A stretch of DNA of 64,000 bases from Nocardia aurea (GCF_003123685.1 NZ_QCYJ01000005.1:124001-188000); one strand, 5' to 3'; counted from the first letter of the stretch, positions 52,658-62,437 are shown. Program-made: numbers and translations. The notes: a model not told the origin generated them from the letters alone.

Positions 52658-53530
52658 ATGCGCGGAATCATCTTGGCGGGCGGCACCGGATCGCGGTTGC
52701 ACCCGATCACGCGCGGGGTCAGCAAACAACTGGTCCCGGTCTACGACAAACCCATGGTCTACTACCCGCTGTCCACCCTGATGCTCGCCGGTATCAGGGA
52801 TGTCCTCGTCATCACCACGCCCGAGGACGCCGATGCCTTCGGCCGCCTGCTCGGCGACGGTAGTCGGTACGGCATCTCGATCAGCTACGTCGTGCAGCCC
52901 GCACCGGACGGCCTGGCCCGCGCGTTCGTTCTCGGCGCCGACCACATCGGCAGCGAATGCGCGGCACTGGTACTCGGCGACAATATCTTCCACGGTCCCG
53001 GCCTCGGCACCAGCCTGAACAGGTTCGCCGGGCTGAGCGGCGGCGCGGTATTCGCCTACTGGGTCTCGGATCCGACCGCCTACGGCGTGGTCGAATTCGC
53101 CGACGGGCGTGCGGTATCGATCGAGGAGAAACCCAAGACGCCGCGCTCCAACTACGCCATCCCCGGGCTGTACTTCTACGACAACGACGTGGTGGAGATC
53201 GCGCGCGGGCTGCGGCCCTCGGCGCGCGGGGAATACGAGATCACCGATATCAACCGCGCCTACCTCGAACAGGACCGGCTGCGCGTCGACGTCCTCGCCC
53301 GCGGTACGGCCTGGCTCGACACCGGCACCTTCGACTCGCTGCTCGACGCCGCGAACTATGTGCGCACCATCGAAGAGCGCCAGGGCCTCAAGATCGGCGT
53401 TCCCGAGGAGGTCGCCTGGCGAATGGGGTATATCGACGACGACGAGTTGCGCACCCGCGCCGAGCCGTTGGTCCGGTCCGGTTACGGCGGGTATCTGCTC
53501 GATCTGCTCGAACGCGGACGGGATTGGTGA
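52658..53530 (+). CDS. rmlA: Glucose-1-phosphate thymidylyltransferase
   Basis: A 290-residue nucleotidyltransferase that makes dTDP-glucose. [18 protein letters not shown] carries the nucleotide loop, [32 protein letters not shown] with the metal-binding Asp and [21 protein letters not shown] complete the active site. Length is typical. The rmlC start follows 2 bp after the stop. It lies opposite to rmlB, so the pathway is split into two transcripts. Confidence 0.95.
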   Translation: MRGIILAGGTGSRLHPITRGVSKQLVPVYDKPMVYYPLSTLMLAGIRDVLVITTPEDADAFGRLLGDGSRYGISISYVVQPAPDGLARAFVLGADHIGSECAALVLGDNIFHGPGLGTSLNRFAGLSGGAVFAYWVSDPTAYGVVEFADGRAVSIEEKPKTPRSNYAIPGLYFYDNDVVEIARGLRPSARGEYEITDINRAYLEQDRLRVDVLARGTAWLDTGTFDSLLDAANYVRTIEERQGLKIGVPEEVAWRMGYIDDDELRTRAEPLVRSGYGGYLLDLLERGRDW

Positions 53531-53532
53531 GC

Positions 53533-54090
53533 ATGGACATCCGGGAACTCGCGGTGCCGGGCGCGTGGGTGGTCACCCCGCGCCAGTTCCGTGACGAGCG
53601 CGGCGCTTTCGTCGAATCGTTCAAGGCGTCGGAGTTCGAGAAGGCCACCGGCCGCCCGTTCGAACTGTGCCAGGTGAACTGCTCGGTCTCCGCCGCGGGC
53701 GTGCTGCGCGGCATCCACTACACCGAGGACCCGCCGGGGCAGGCCAAATACGTCACCTGCGTGCGGGGGGCGTTCCTCGACGTGGTGGTCGATCTGCGGC
53801 CCGGCTCGCCCACCTACGGGCGCTGGGACAGCGTGCTGCTCGACGACGTCGACCGCCGTTCGGTCTTCCTCTCCGAGGGCCTCGGGCACGCCATCCTGTC
53901 GCTGGAGGACCAGTCGACGGTCACCTATCTGTGTTCGCTCGAGTACACCCCCGAATTCGACAGGGACGTCGACGCTTTCGACGCCACGCTGGCCATCGAC
54001 TGGCCGACCGTCGGCCGCGACGGCGCGCCTCTCACCTACGTCCGCTCCCCCAAGGACACCGTCGCACCGCCGTTCGCTGCCGTGACATGA
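53533..54090 (+). CDS. rmlC: dTDP-4-dehydrorhamnose 3,5-epimerase
   Basis: A 185-residue cupin epimerase. The catalytic His is in LRGIHYTEDPPGQAKYVTCVRG, and DVVVDLRPGSPTYGRW, LSEGLGHAILSLEDQSTVTYLCS with the conserved Tyr follow the RmlC order. ATG 53533 lies 2 bp after rmlA, so the two are translated together. A 5-epimerase for another deoxysugar is the only close alternative. The gene ends at a strong hairpin. Confidence 0.9.
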   Translation: MDIRELAVPGAWVVTPRQFRDERGAFVESFKASEFEKATGRPFELCQVNCSVSAAGVLRGIHYTEDPPGQAKYVTCVRGAFLDVVVDLRPGSPTYGRWDSVLLDDVDRRSVFLSEGLGHAILSLEDQSTVTYLCSLEYTPEFDRDVDAFDATLAIDWPTVGRDGAPLTYVRSPKDTVAPPFAAVT

Positions 54091-54128
54091 CCGAACGCCG
54101 TACCCGGGTAACGGGTACGGCGTTCGGT
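54090..54128. terminator. Bidirectional terminator between rmlC and MFS gene
   Basis: A 17-bp perfect stem (54090-54106 with 54112-54128) with a 5-nt loop starts at the last base of the rmlC stop and is followed by TTCTCC. It separates convergent transcripts. Confidence 0.85.
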
Positions 54129-54147
54129 TCTCCACAGCGACCGGGGA

Positions 54148-55614
54148 TCAGCCCGCGAGCGCGATCTCCGGTTCGCGCGCTTCGGTCGCGCGCCCGCGGA
54201 ATTTCGGCACGAAGGCCAGCAGGGCGACCAGCGCGCCGACCGCCGCCACCACACCGGCGAAGACCAGGCCGGGACGGTAGGCGTCGAGCATGCCCGAGGG
54301 CGAGGTGTCGGTATGGGCGCCCGAGGTGACGATCGCCGTGGTCACCGCGAGCACGATGGCCGCGCCGACCTGCATCGACGTCTGGAGAACACCGGCCGCA
54401 AGGCCCTGTTCCTCGTCCTCGATGCCGTTGGTGGCCTGGATGTTGATGGCGGGGAAGCCGACCCATCCGATGCCGATCAGCAGAACCGCGGGCAGCAGCA
54501 TCGTCAGGTAGGACGGATTGTCGTCGAGCCGCAGGAACAACACGTAGCCGACAGCCATCACGACCAGGGTGACCGCGATGATGGGTCCGGTGCCGAAGCG
54601 GTCGACCAGTTTGTCGGAGAAGAACGCCGAACCGACCACCATCAGACCGACCGGCAGCAACGCCATGGCGAGTTTCAGCGGCGACCAACCGAGTGATTCC
54701 TGCATGTACAGCGTCACGATGAACTGCCAGCTGAAGTAGGAACCCGCCACGGCGACGATCGCGATACTCGCCCGCACCAGCGACGCCTTGCGCAGGATGC
54801 CGAGGCGGATCAACGGATACCTGACCCGCTTCTCCACCGCGACGAAGGCGACGAACAGGGCGACGGCCACCACGAACGAACCGATGCTGCGCGCCGAGAG
54901 CCAGCCGACCTCGGGCGCGGTGACCACCGTGTACACCAGCAGCAGCATGGCCCCGGTCGACAGCAGCGCACCGAGGATGTCGTGGCCGCCTTCTTCGGCC
55001 GCCCCGTCCTTGGGCACCAGGAAGTAGCCCGCGACCAGCGCCGCGACGGCGATCGGCACCGGGAGCAGGAAGGTCCAGCGCCAGCCGACGCCGGTCATGA
55101 GCCCACCGAACAGCAGACCCATGGAGTATCCGCCCGCGCCGAAGACGGTGTAGATGGACAGCGCCTTGTTGCGTGCCGGGCCCTCGGCGAAATTCGTCGT
55201 GATGATCGACAGACCGGTCGGCGCGGTGAACGCGGCGGCCAGGCCCTTGACAAATCGGGTGAGGATCAGCAGCGGACCGGAGCTCACCAGGCCGCCGAGC
55301 AGGGAGGCGACCGCGAAGACGGCCAGGGCGATCAGGAAGACCTTGCGGCGGCCGAGCAGGTCGGCGGTGCGTCCGCCGAGCAGCAGCAGGCCGCCGTATC
55401 CCAGGATGTAGCCGCTCACCAGCCACTGCAGGGTCGAGGTCGACAGGTCGAGTTCGGAACCGATGGAGGGGAGGGCGACTCCGATCATGGAGACATCGAG
55501 TCCGTCGAGGAAGAGCACGATGCACAGGGTGATCAGCATGCCCCAGAGCCGGGCGGACCAAGCGGTCGGATCGGTCGCCGTTCGGGCGGCCGAGAGCGTT
55601 GCTGGTGAAGTCAT
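54148..55614 (-). CDS. MFS drug efflux transporter, DHA2/EmrB type
   Basis: A 488-residue 14-helix major facilitator. Motif A GGRTADLLGRRKVF lies between helices 2 and 3 (about residues 82-95), LDGLDVSMIGVALPSI in helix 1 is the DHA2 motif D1-like segment, and GRRF-type loops follow. It exports toxic cations or antibiotics with proton exchange. ATG 55614 is chosen because residues upstream are in the operator region. It diverges from a MarR regulator. Confidence 0.9.
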   Translation of the reverse strand: MTSPATLSAARTATDPTAWSARLWGMLITLCIVLFLDGLDVSMIGVALPSIGSELDLSTSTLQWLVSGYILGYGGLLLLGGRTADLLGRRKVFLIALAVFAVASLLGGLVSSGPLLILTRFVKGLAAAFTAPTGLSIITTNFAEGPARNKALSIYTVFGAGGYSMGLLFGGLMTGVGWRWTFLLPVPIAVAALVAGYFLVPKDGAAEEGGHDILGALLSTGAMLLLVYTVVTAPEVGWLSARSIGSFVVAVALFVAFVAVEKRVRYPLIRLGILRKASLVRASIAIVAVAGSYFSWQFIVTLYMQESLGWSPLKLAMALLPVGLMVVGSAFFSDKLVDRFGTGPIIAVTLVVMAVGYVLFLRLDDNPSYLTMLLPAVLLIGIGWVGFPAINIQATNGIEDEEQGLAAGVLQTSMQVGAAIVLAVTTAIVTSGAHTDTSPSGMLDAYRPGLVFAGVVAAVGALVALLAFVPKFRGRATEAREPEIALAG

Positions 55615-55636
55615 GCGGTGGACATTACATGCGCAC

Positions 55637-55647
55637 GCATTAAATGC
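55637..55647. promoter_or_regulatory. MarR-type operator between MFS and marR genes
   Basis: GCATT-A-AATGC is a perfect 11-bp palindrome in the 85-bp divergent promoter. A related TAATGC...GCATA pair lies at 55658-55671, so two sites may exist. The layout fits self-repression and repression of the MFS gene by the divergent MarR protein. Confidence 0.5.
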
Positions 55648-55699
55648 CAACACATCTAATGCGGTTGCATACGTTGCTATCGGGGCCTAGAATGAGGCC

Positions 55700-56107
55700 A
55701 TGTCGAACCCGTCGACGTCCGAAACAGCCCGGCGCGGCGAAGCGCCGACCGGGCTGGTCGACGAGTGGCGTCGACTGCTCGATCGGCACGCGGCGGTGAG
55801 CTGCGCCCTGGAGAAGGCGTTGCAGGGGCAGCACAACATCGGCCTCAGCGAATTCGAGACGCTGGACCGTCTGATCGACGCGAATTGCGGCGACTACCGG
55901 ATGGCCGACCTCGCGGGTGACATCTACCTGAGTCAGAGCGCGCTCTCCCGGACCGTGGCCCGGCTCGAACGCGACGGCCTGGTGCGGCGCAGCATGTGCG
56001 CCGAGGACCGCCGCGCGATCTTCGTCTGCCTCACCGAACGCGGCCGCGAGGTCTACGAGCAGGCGGCGCCGACGCACCGCGAGGTGCTCACGCGCAACTG
56101 GGAATAG
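55700..56107 (+). CDS. MarR-family transcriptional regulator
   Basis: A 135-residue MarR regulator. LSEFETLDRLIDANCGDYRMADLAGDIYLSQSALSRTVARLERDGLVRR contains the helix-turn-helix (given here as landmarks at residues 49-97), followed by a wing with CAEDRRAIFVCLTERG. Cys74-type residues could sense oxidants. It diverges from the MFS gene, whose operator it probably binds. Its 3' end runs into a tandem repeat. Confidence 0.88.
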   Translation: MSNPSTSETARRGEAPTGLVDEWRRLLDRHAAVSCALEKALQGQHNIGLSEFETLDRLIDANCGDYRMADLAGDIYLSQSALSRTVARLERDGLVRRSMCAEDRRAIFVCLTERGREVYEQAAPTHREVLTRNWE

Positions 56108-56181
56108 CGCGTCCGGTCAGCGCCAGCTGGGAATAAAGCGTCCGGTCAGCGCCAGCTGGGGAATGGATCCCGGTCAGCGCA
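56096..56181. repeat. 29-bp imperfect tandem triplication between convergent genes
   Basis: Units at 56096-56124, 56125-56153 and 56154-56181 share the pattern A(A/G)CTGGGAATA...TCCGGTCAGCGCC. The last unit holds the stop codon and final codons of the XRE gene (minus strand), and the first starts inside the last codons of marR. The gene ends have thus been duplicated into the gap. Confidence 0.85.
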
Positions 56182-57040
56182 GGTCGTCGATCACCGTGCG
56201 CACATCGACCGCGGCCGCCTCGATACCGGCGAATGCCTTGCGGTACCGCTCGACCTCGGGTTCCTTGTCCAGGTACACCGGACCGGTGAACGCCTCGATG
56301 TAGGCGACCGGCGGCTCCGGCGGCTCGCCCATCCGGCCGTCCGGGAATTCGAGTATGACGAAGGGCCCGGTCTCCATGCCGTCGTGGTAGCCGGACTCGG
56401 TGGGCACCACCCTGACCCGCACGGTCGGCAGCTCGCACAAACGGAGCAGGTGCTCCAGCTGTTCGGCGCGTACGCCCGCGTCACCGACCCGGTGCGTGAG
56501 AGCGGCCTCGGTGATCACCGCGTCCAGCCGCAACGGCGCCTCGGCGCGGACGACGAGTTGTTGACGGGCCGCGCGCAACTGCACGCGCCGGTCGATCTCG
56601 GTGGCCGGTGCGGACGGACGCGCCGCGGCCAGCATCGCCCTCGTATAGCCTTCGGTCTGCAACAGGCCGGGAATCAGGGCGTGCTCGTAGGAGCGCAGCG
56701 CCCACGCCGCCTCTTCCAGCCCGATGTAGACGTCGTACCCCTCGGCGATCACATCGCCGTACCCGGTCCACCAGCCCCTGGCCTTGGTTTCCCGGGCCAG
56801 CGCGGTCAGCGGGGCCACGATATCGCCCGGCGCGCCGTAGACCTTGCACATCGCCTCGACATCGAGACTGCGCAGCGACGTCTGCCCGGTCTCGATCCGC
56901 CAGATCTTGGCCTCCGACCATTCCAGCTGCTGCGCGGCGGTGCGCGTGGTCATCCTGGCGCGATTGCGCAGTTCCCTGAGATGACGGCCGAGCTGCCGTC
57001 GCGGCATGGTCGACCCGGTCGTACCGTGCGGTAAAGCCAT
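56174..57040 (-). CDS. XRE-family regulator with DUF5753 domain
   Basis: A 288-residue regulator. The N-terminal helix-turn-helix covers LGRHLRELRNRARMTTRTAAQQLEWSEAKIWRIETGQ (landmarks at residues 18-53), and the DUF5753 effector domain extends over residues about 95-285 (IGLEEAAWALRSYEHALIPGLLQTEGY, VYLDKEPEVERYRKAFAGI). Such proteins usually pair with a small DUF397 protein in Scr1-type systems, but no DUF397 gene is adjacent. ATG 57040 has GGGGGAAG just upstream. Its 3' end is repeated in tandem beyond the stop. Confidence 0.9.
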   Translation of the reverse strand: MALPHGTTGSTMPRRQLGRHLRELRNRARMTTRTAAQQLEWSEAKIWRIETGQTSLRSLDVEAMCKVYGAPGDIVAPLTALARETKARGWWTGYGDVIAEGYDVYIGLEEAAWALRSYEHALIPGLLQTEGYTRAMLAAARPSAPATEIDRRVQLRAARQQLVVRAEAPLRLDAVITEAALTHRVGDAGVRAEQLEHLLRLCELPTVRVRVVPTESGYHDGMETGPFVILEFPDGRMGEPPEPPVAYIEAFTGPVYLDKEPEVERYRKAFAGIEAAAVDVRTVIDDLR

Positions 57041-57266
57041 TACTTCCCCCTCGCGCCCATGCGCCGCATCGACCCTGCGTGATCTCCAGAGCCCCCGATA
57101 CGACGATTGCCAGCGGACGCCTTCACTCCTCAGTCGGTCATCCGGTCAGCATTGTTTCACAGCGAATCTGACATAGGGCACACTTTGGTGCACAGGCAGG
57201 CCACTGTCACAACCGCGCCAAAGAGGTTAGTGGGCAACCGGATCCGGCAATCTCGATCAGTTGCCC

Positions 57267-57827
57267 CTACTTTCGGGGGGTGCGACCCCGAAACCGCCAG
57301 AACTGCACCGCCCGAACATCCTCGGACAGCTGGTTGACCGGTTCGGCCACATCGGACAGCGCCTGGAAGAGATCGTCGGCCAACTCGCTGATGTGTTCCA
57401 CCCGCGTCGCCAGCCGCGAGGCGTTGACCAGGAATTCCAGCAGCAGACGCACGACGGCCGCGATGGTCAGGCCGAGCGGAACGGCGATCAGCGCGGCCAG
57501 CACCCCGAGCACCGCCGAGCGCTGCCACATCAGGATGGTCAACGCGATCGGTATTCCGAGAGCGAATGCGAGTCCGAGAATGTAGGCGAGTGGCAGCAGG
57601 GTCGTGGTCGCGGGCCTGCGAAATTGCACGTCGAGAAGTCCGCGCGCGGCCCGTGCGCTCCACTCACCGAATGCGCGCGGACTCTCGAAGGGTTCGGCCC
57701 GCGGCTCCTCCTCCTCGGAAGCTCGCGTAAAACGCCTGGCAGTAGAGGTTTTCCAGGCGATCCACCTGGACTCGGTCGCGCGCTCGGCCGAATCCGCTGC
57801 CGGAATTCCGTCGCTCTCATCGGTCAT
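57267..57827 (-). CDS. DUF4282-type membrane protein
   Basis: A 186-residue protein with an acidic N-terminus (about residues 1-60), two adjacent helices (TLLPLAYILGLAFALGIPIALTILMW, then a second at about 118-140) and a C-terminal amphipathic helix with AEPVNQLSEDVRAVQF. The two-helix core resembles DUF4282, small proteins of unknown function. ATG 57827 is used; GTG 57830 has slightly better ribosome-site spacing. The gene runs in the same direction as the XRE gene but 226 bp separates them. Confidence 0.65.
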   Translation of the reverse strand: MTDESDGIPAADSAERATESRWIAWKTSTARRFTRASEEEEPRAEPFESPRAFGEWSARAARGLLDVQFRRPATTTLLPLAYILGLAFALGIPIALTILMWQRSAVLGVLAALIAVPLGLTIAAVVRLLLEFLVNASRLATRVEHISELADDLFQALSDVAEPVNQLSEDVRAVQFWRFRGRTPRK

Positions 57828-58016
57828 CACGCGATACTCCCCCGTCCGCGCCCGAAGGGCCAAGCGGAACTCTTCGGATTCATAGCGAAAAGACACTGGA
57901 TGAGACGAAGGCGACAGTCCGGAAAAATATTTCGAAAGAGCCGTAACGCCGGGGCTACCGGTTGTCGATACGCCCCATGAACGCAGACCCAGATCTATCG
58001 GGGAATGGAGAAAACA

Positions 58017-58550
58017 GTGCGCACCACGTTTCCGACTTCCGTCTCGGCGGCCGAGATGACCGCTGCAGCGCAGGACTACACCCAGCGCGGATGGACGGTC
58101 GCCGAAACGGCCAACGGGATCTGCCTGATCACCGATGAGGACGTGTCCGGCATCGAGGTCAGCGGCGAACTCGCCGGCGACGTGCGTCGCTACCTGCGCG
58201 CCAACAACCTCTCCGGCCCGGTGATCGAGATCCCCGGCACGGAGCGTCGCGAGATCCACCTGGTCACCGGCCTGCGTAAGGCCGCGATGGCCATCGAGGG
58301 GCTGCGCGAGGCGGGCGCCACCGTCTACACCGACGGCGCGGGCATCGCCCTACCGCCGACCCAGATCTCCGCCGCGGGCACCGCCCAGTGGCGGGTCGCC
58401 CCGCACGAGGCCCGCTGGCTGCCGCCGGTCGTCGCCATCGCCGCGGCCGTCCGCTCCTCGATGGCGCGTCGCCGCGCAGGCGACAGTGGCAGCCGCGCGG
58501 GCGAGACCGTCACCCGGACCGGCGAAAGCCTCACCAGCGTCGCCTGCTGA
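58017..58550 (+). CDS. Hypothetical protein, weakly like prim-pol N-terminal proteins
   Basis: A 177-residue soluble protein. GWTVAETANGICLITDEDVSGIEVSGELAGDV and a later GAGIALPPTQISAAGTAQWRVAPHE segment loosely recall actinobacterial proteins annotated as bifunctional primase/polymerase N-terminal domains, but the catalytic acidic residues of a primase are not evident. GTG 58017 has GGAG 5-8 nt upstream and is preferred over ATG 58005. The end is followed by a good terminator, so it is a single-gene transcript. Function unknown. Confidence 0.6.
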   Translation: MRTTFPTSVSAAEMTAAAQDYTQRGWTVAETANGICLITDEDVSGIEVSGELAGDVRRYLRANNLSGPVIEIPGTERREIHLVTGLRKAAMAIEGLREAGATVYTDGAGIALPPTQISAAGTAQWRVAPHEARWLPPVVAIAAAVRSSMARRRAGDSGSRAGETVTRTGESLTSVAC

Positions 58551-58660
58551 CCCTCCGGATTCGTGCGAACGGGTCCGCGTTCAGTACCCGCGACGAATTC
58601 CCGATCCGCCCGGCGGATGACTCCCCCTGCAGGGGTCGGCCGGAATTCCACCGGCTCACG

Positions 58661-58694
58661 CGACCGGTATCCGTCACGCGGATACCGGTCGTTT
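58661..58694 (+). terminator. Rho-independent terminator
   Basis: A 13-bp perfect stem (58661-58673 with 58679-58691), 5-nt loop, followed by TTTCCC, 110 bp after the stop of the hypothetical gene and 48 bp before the next start. Confidence 0.75.
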
Positions 58695-58741
58695 CCCTCA
58701 GCACCCTGTCGCGAGAAGTACCTCGCGCGCGATGATGGGGT

Positions 58742-60943
58742 ATGGCCCAGCTCACCGACGCCCGGAATCTCCTACGCACCTGCCCGCTCTGCGAGGCCGT
58801 CTGCGGACTCGAGATCACCCTCGATCCGGACGACCACGTCACCGCCGTGCGCGGCGATAAAGAAGATCCGTTCAGCCGCGGATTCATCTGTCCCAAAGGC
58901 GCGAGCCTCGGACACCTCGACGAGGATCCCGACCGGGTCACCGAGCCACTGATCAGGGACAGGGCCACCGACACCTGGCGCACCGCGTCGTGGGACGAGG
59001 CCTTCGATTACATCGCGCGGCGCTTCCCCGCCGTCGTCGCCGAGCACGGCGCGCAGTCCGCGGCGCTCTATCTCGGAAATCCCAACGCGCACACCATCGC
59101 CGGGGCGCTGTACGTGCCCGTGCTGATCCGCGCGCTCGGCACCAAGAACCTCTATTCGGCCAGCACCGTCGACCAGATGCCGAAACAGATCGCCAGCGGA
59201 CTGATGTTCGGCGACCCGCTGACGGTGCCCGTCCCCGATCTCGATCGCACCGATTACCTGCTGATGCTCGGCGCGAACCCGCTGGAATCCAACGGGTCGC
59301 TGTGCACGGCCCCCGATTTCCCCGGCAGACTCAAGGCGTTGCAGGAGCGCGGCGGACGATTCGTCGTGGTCGACCCCAGGGTGACCCGCACCGCGAAACT
59401 CGCCGACGAACACCTGTTCATCCGGCCCGGCAGTGACGCCTACCTGTTGTTCGGCATCGTGCACACGCTGTTCGCCGAAGAGTTGACCGATATCGGGATC
59501 GAGGTCGCCGGACTCGACGACGTGCGGGCCGCGGCCGCCGATTTCACCCCCGAGGTGGTCGCCGCGCGCACCGGGGTACCCGCCGACACCGTCGTCAGGA
59601 TCGCCCGCGAACTCGCCGCGGCGCCGACCGCGGCCGTCTACGCCCGCATCGGCACCTGCACGGCCGAATTCGGCACGGTCACGCAGTGGCTGGTCGACGT
59701 CGTCAATGTCCTCACCGGCAATCTGGACTCCCCCGGCGGTGCGATGTTCGCCGACGCCGCGGGCGGCGGGATCAATCGCACCAAGCCGTTCCGGACCGGT
59801 CGGTGGACCAGCCGGGTACGCGGACTGCCCGAAACGATGGGCGAACTGCCGGTGGCGACGCTGGCCGACGAAATCCTCACCCCGGGAGACGGGCAGATCA
59901 GGGCCATGATCACCGTCGCGGGTAATCCGGTGCTGTCCGCGCCCGGCGGCACCAGGATGGCCGAGGCGTTCGCCGAGCTGGAATTCATGGTCAGCGTCGA
60001 CAGGTATGTCAACGAGACGACCCGCAACGCAGATGTGATCCTGCCGCCGCCGCGTCCGCTGCAATCCCCGCATTTCGATTTCGCGCTCCTCAAATTCGCG
60101 GTGCGCAACTACGTCAGGTATTCGCGGCCGCTGGTGCCGCTGGGTGATCGGCCGTCCGAGGCGGGCGTACTCGCCAGGCTCGGCGCCGCGGTGAGCGGGC
60201 AGCCGCACACCGGCGACGTGCTCGGCGCGGTGGACGAGATGCTCATCGCGGGCACCCTGGAGAAGGCGGGCCTGGCCGATCGCCGCCACGAGTTGTACGG
60301 CGAGACCACCACCGAGCAGCGCATCGACATGATGGTGCGGCTCGGTCCCTACGGTGAGTGGAACGAGCGGAGCGCCGATTCCGACGCGCCGCGCCACGAT
60401 CTGAATCTGCGGAAACTGCTGGACAATCCGCACGGCATCGACCTCGGTGCGTTGCGCCCGCGACTGCCCGGTGCGCTGCGCACCGCGTCGCGACGGGTGG
60501 AACTCGCGCCCGCGCAGCTGCTGGCCGACGTGGACCGGATGCGAGCCGGGCTCGCCGACGTCGCGCCGGAGTTCGTCCTCATCGGACGCCGTCAGCTGCG
60601 CTCCAACAACAGTTGGATGCACAATGTCGTGCGACTGGTCAACGGATCGAATCGCTGTACGTTGCAGGTCAATCCGGCCGACGTGGAGCGGCTCGGGCTG
60701 GGCCAGGAGGCCGTGGTGAAATCGGCGGCGGGGACGCTCACGGTGCCCGTCGAGCCGACCGAGACGATCATGCCGGGCGTGGTCAGCCTGCCGCACGGCT
60801 GGGGCCACGCCGAGAGTCCGCAGTCGGTGGCCAGTGCCAACGCGGGCGTCAACGCCAATGTGCTGACCGATGATTCGGTGATCGATGTGCCGTCGGGCAA
60901 TGCCGTTTTCAACGGCGTTCCGGTGACGCTGATCCCGGCCTGA
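58742..60943 (+). CDS. Molybdopterin-dependent oxidoreductase
   Basis: A 733-residue enzyme of the DMSO reductase superfamily. The N-terminal cluster motif C-x2-C-x3-C-x(n)-C (CPLCEAVCG ... ICPKG, about residues 14-52) binds a 4Fe-4S cluster; molybdopterin-binding stretches include NPLESNGSL, VVDPRVTRTA, HLFIRPGSD and the C-terminal SNNSWMHN and NAGVNANVLTDD. No Tat signal is present, so it is cytoplasmic. The metal ligand residue is not a clear Cys or Sec. Formate dehydrogenase-like or other oxotransfer activity is possible. Confidence 0.88.
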   Translation: MAQLTDARNLLRTCPLCEAVCGLEITLDPDDHVTAVRGDKEDPFSRGFICPKGASLGHLDEDPDRVTEPLIRDRATDTWRTASWDEAFDYIARRFPAVVAEHGAQSAALYLGNPNAHTIAGALYVPVLIRALGTKNLYSASTVDQMPKQIASGLMFGDPLTVPVPDLDRTDYLLMLGANPLESNGSLCTAPDFPGRLKALQERGGRFVVVDPRVTRTAKLADEHLFIRPGSDAYLLFGIVHTLFAEELTDIGIEVAGLDDVRAAAADFTPEVVAARTGVPADTVVRIARELAAAPTAAVYARIGTCTAEFGTVTQWLVDVVNVLTGNLDSPGGAMFADAAGGGINRTKPFRTGRWTSRVRGLPETMGELPVATLADEILTPGDGQIRAMITVAGNPVLSAPGGTRMAEAFAELEFMVSVDRYVNETTRNADVILPPPRPLQSPHFDFALLKFAVRNYVRYSRPLVPLGDRPSEAGVLARLGAAVSGQPHTGDVLGAVDEMLIAGTLEKAGLADRRHELYGETTTEQRIDMMVRLGPYGEWNERSADSDAPRHDLNLRKLLDNPHGIDLGALRPRLPGALRTASRRVELAPAQLLADVDRMRAGLADVAPEFVLIGRRQLRSNNSWMHNVVRLVNGSNRCTLQVNPADVERLGLGQEAVVKSAAGTLTVPVEPTETIMPGVVSLPHGWGHAESPQSVASANAGVNANVLTDDSVIDVPSGNAVFNGVPVTLIPA

Positions 60944-60970
60944 GATTTCTCGCATCGAGGTATGTCATTT

Positions 60971-60999
60971 CGACCGGCCGAAAATATTCCGGCCGGTCG
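60971..60999 (+). terminator. Hairpin after the molybdopterin oxidoreductase
   Basis: A 10-bp stem CGACCGGCCG/CGGCCGGTCG (60971-60980 with 60990-60999) with an A/T-rich loop lies 28 bp beyond the stop. No T-run follows. Confidence 0.6.
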
Positions 61000-61173
61000 G
61001 AATGGGCAAATCCCCGGAAAACCCTGTAGCAAACCGGCATTCGGCCCATCCCCGGCGCTGATTCCGCTCATGCCGCCCCTCTCATTCCCCTAAAATGGAC
61101 GAGATTTCGGCCTTATTCCGGGTTCAGCGCAGAACCCCGATCATCCGGATTCCGGCTACCAAAGGGGGCGCAC

Positions 61174-61800
61174 ATGCCCGATCCACGTTGGGGCAGCGAC
61201 GGCGAGCACGAACTACAGGACAGGTACGGTACGCAGGCACGAGCCGAACGTTTCTACACCGATCAAGTGCTCGACCGACTCAATCCGACGATGGTCGAAT
61301 TCATCGCCAGGATGGACATGGCGTTCATCGCCACCAGCGATAAACACGGCGAATGCGATACCAGCTTCCGCGCCGGTTCCCCCGGATTTCTGCACGTCAT
61401 CGATGAACGCACGGTCGCCTATCCCGAGTACCGCGGCAACGGCGTGATGGCCAGTATGGGCAATATTCTGGAGAATCCCCACGTCGGCATACTTCTCATC
61501 GATTTCGTCCGTGACCTCATCGGACTCCACGTGAACGGAACGGCCCGCATCGTCGAGGACGTCACGCTGCGGCGAAGTACCGAGTTGCCGCCGCAGACGA
61601 AAGGCCGCGCCGCCGAACTGTGGGTGGTAGTCGGCGTCGAAGAGGCCTATATCCACTGCCGCAAACACATTCCGCACCTGATCCCCGCGCAGCGCGAACA
61701 GCGTGCCTGGGGTACCGACAATGTCCGGGCCAAGGGCGGGGACTACTTCGGGGCCAAGGCGCAACAGCCTCGGGAACCCGAAGAGCTGGTGGTGGGCTGA
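61174..61800 (+). CDS. Pyridoxamine 5'-phosphate oxidase-related FMN-binding protein
   Basis: A 208-residue flavin- or F420-binding split-barrel protein. [63 protein letters not shown] matches the PPOX family from about residues 48-110 (quoted as landmarks), with IHVNG and [11 protein letters not shown] later. ATG 61174 has AAGGGGG 5 nt upstream. Such proteins act on reactive aldehydes, haem or F420 substrates; the substrate is not predictable. It converges on the gtrA gene. Confidence 0.85.
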   Translation: MPDPRWGSDGEHELQDRYGTQARAERFYTDQVLDRLNPTMVEFIARMDMAFIATSDKHGECDTSFRAGSPGFLHVIDERTVAYPEYRGNGVMASMGNILENPHVGILLIDFVRDLIGLHVNGTARIVEDVTLRRSTELPPQTKGRAAELWVVVGVEEAYIHCRKHIPHLIPAQREQRAWGTDNVRAKGGDYFGAKAQQPREPEELVVG

Positions 61801-61810
61801 CCGATCGGGA

Positions 61811-62314
61811 TCAGCGCAGTTTGAAGATCACCAGCCGCTGCACGACGAAGTTGATGACGGTGGCGGTGCCCTGCGCGACGACGAACGCCGCCGTCAGCTG
61901 CACCCCGCCCTCACCGAGCACGTTCACCAGCAACTGATTGATACCGACCTGGACCGCGAAGGTCGTCGCGTAGAGCGCGACCACCGCGAGGAACCGGGCC
62001 CGGCTCGGCGGCGCCTGGAAGGTCCAGCGCCGGTTGAGCAGATAGGCCGTCGTGGTGCCCGCGACGAAGCTGATCGACTTCGCGGCGCTCGTCGGCAGCC
62101 CGACCACCTTCAACAGGAACAGGTACAGACCGAAGTCGACGATCGCGGACAGCCCGCCGGTCACGGCGAACCGGAAGACCTGGGTCACGAGACCGCCACC
62201 GGGCGCGGCGCCACTGTCCGGAGCATCCTCGGCATGCTGTCCATCTTCGCCGCCACCTTCACGCGACGCGTCGACGACGCCCGCGGGCTCGTCGACCAGC
62301 GGTGGTTCGGTCAT
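61811..62314 (-). CDS. GtrA family protein, Rv3789-like
   Basis: A 167-residue protein. An acidic variable N-terminus (about residues 1-45) precedes four helices with the GtrA motifs [33 protein letters not shown] and [15 protein letters not shown]. Divergent from dprE1 as Rv3789 is in M. tuberculosis, where it has been linked to decaprenyl-phosphoryl-arabinose export. ATG 62314 is chosen; a GTG at 62341 would extend it by nine residues. Confidence 0.85.
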   Translation of the reverse strand: MTEPPLVDEPAGVVDASREGGGEDGQHAEDAPDSGAAPGGGLVTQVFRFAVTGGLSAIVDFGLYLFLLKVVGLPTSAAKSISFVAGTTTAYLLNRRWTFQAPPSRARFLAVVALYATTFAVQVGINQLLVNVLGEGGVQLTAAFVVAQGTATVINFVVQRLVIFKLR

Positions 62315-62437
62315 GAGCGGACGGTGGGGTTCGGCGTGCACGGCGGTCAGCTTAATGCGCGCGGGCCCCCGCCGTACCCCGCCATACCCCGGTGTACGGC
62401 GACCCGGGCGCGACCTGCGCCCATACCTGTAGCCTCT

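Noticed and set aside
57121..57175. Second parS site at TGTTTCAC near 57156
   Set aside because: Only the left half matches; the right half is AGCGAATC instead of GTGAAACA.
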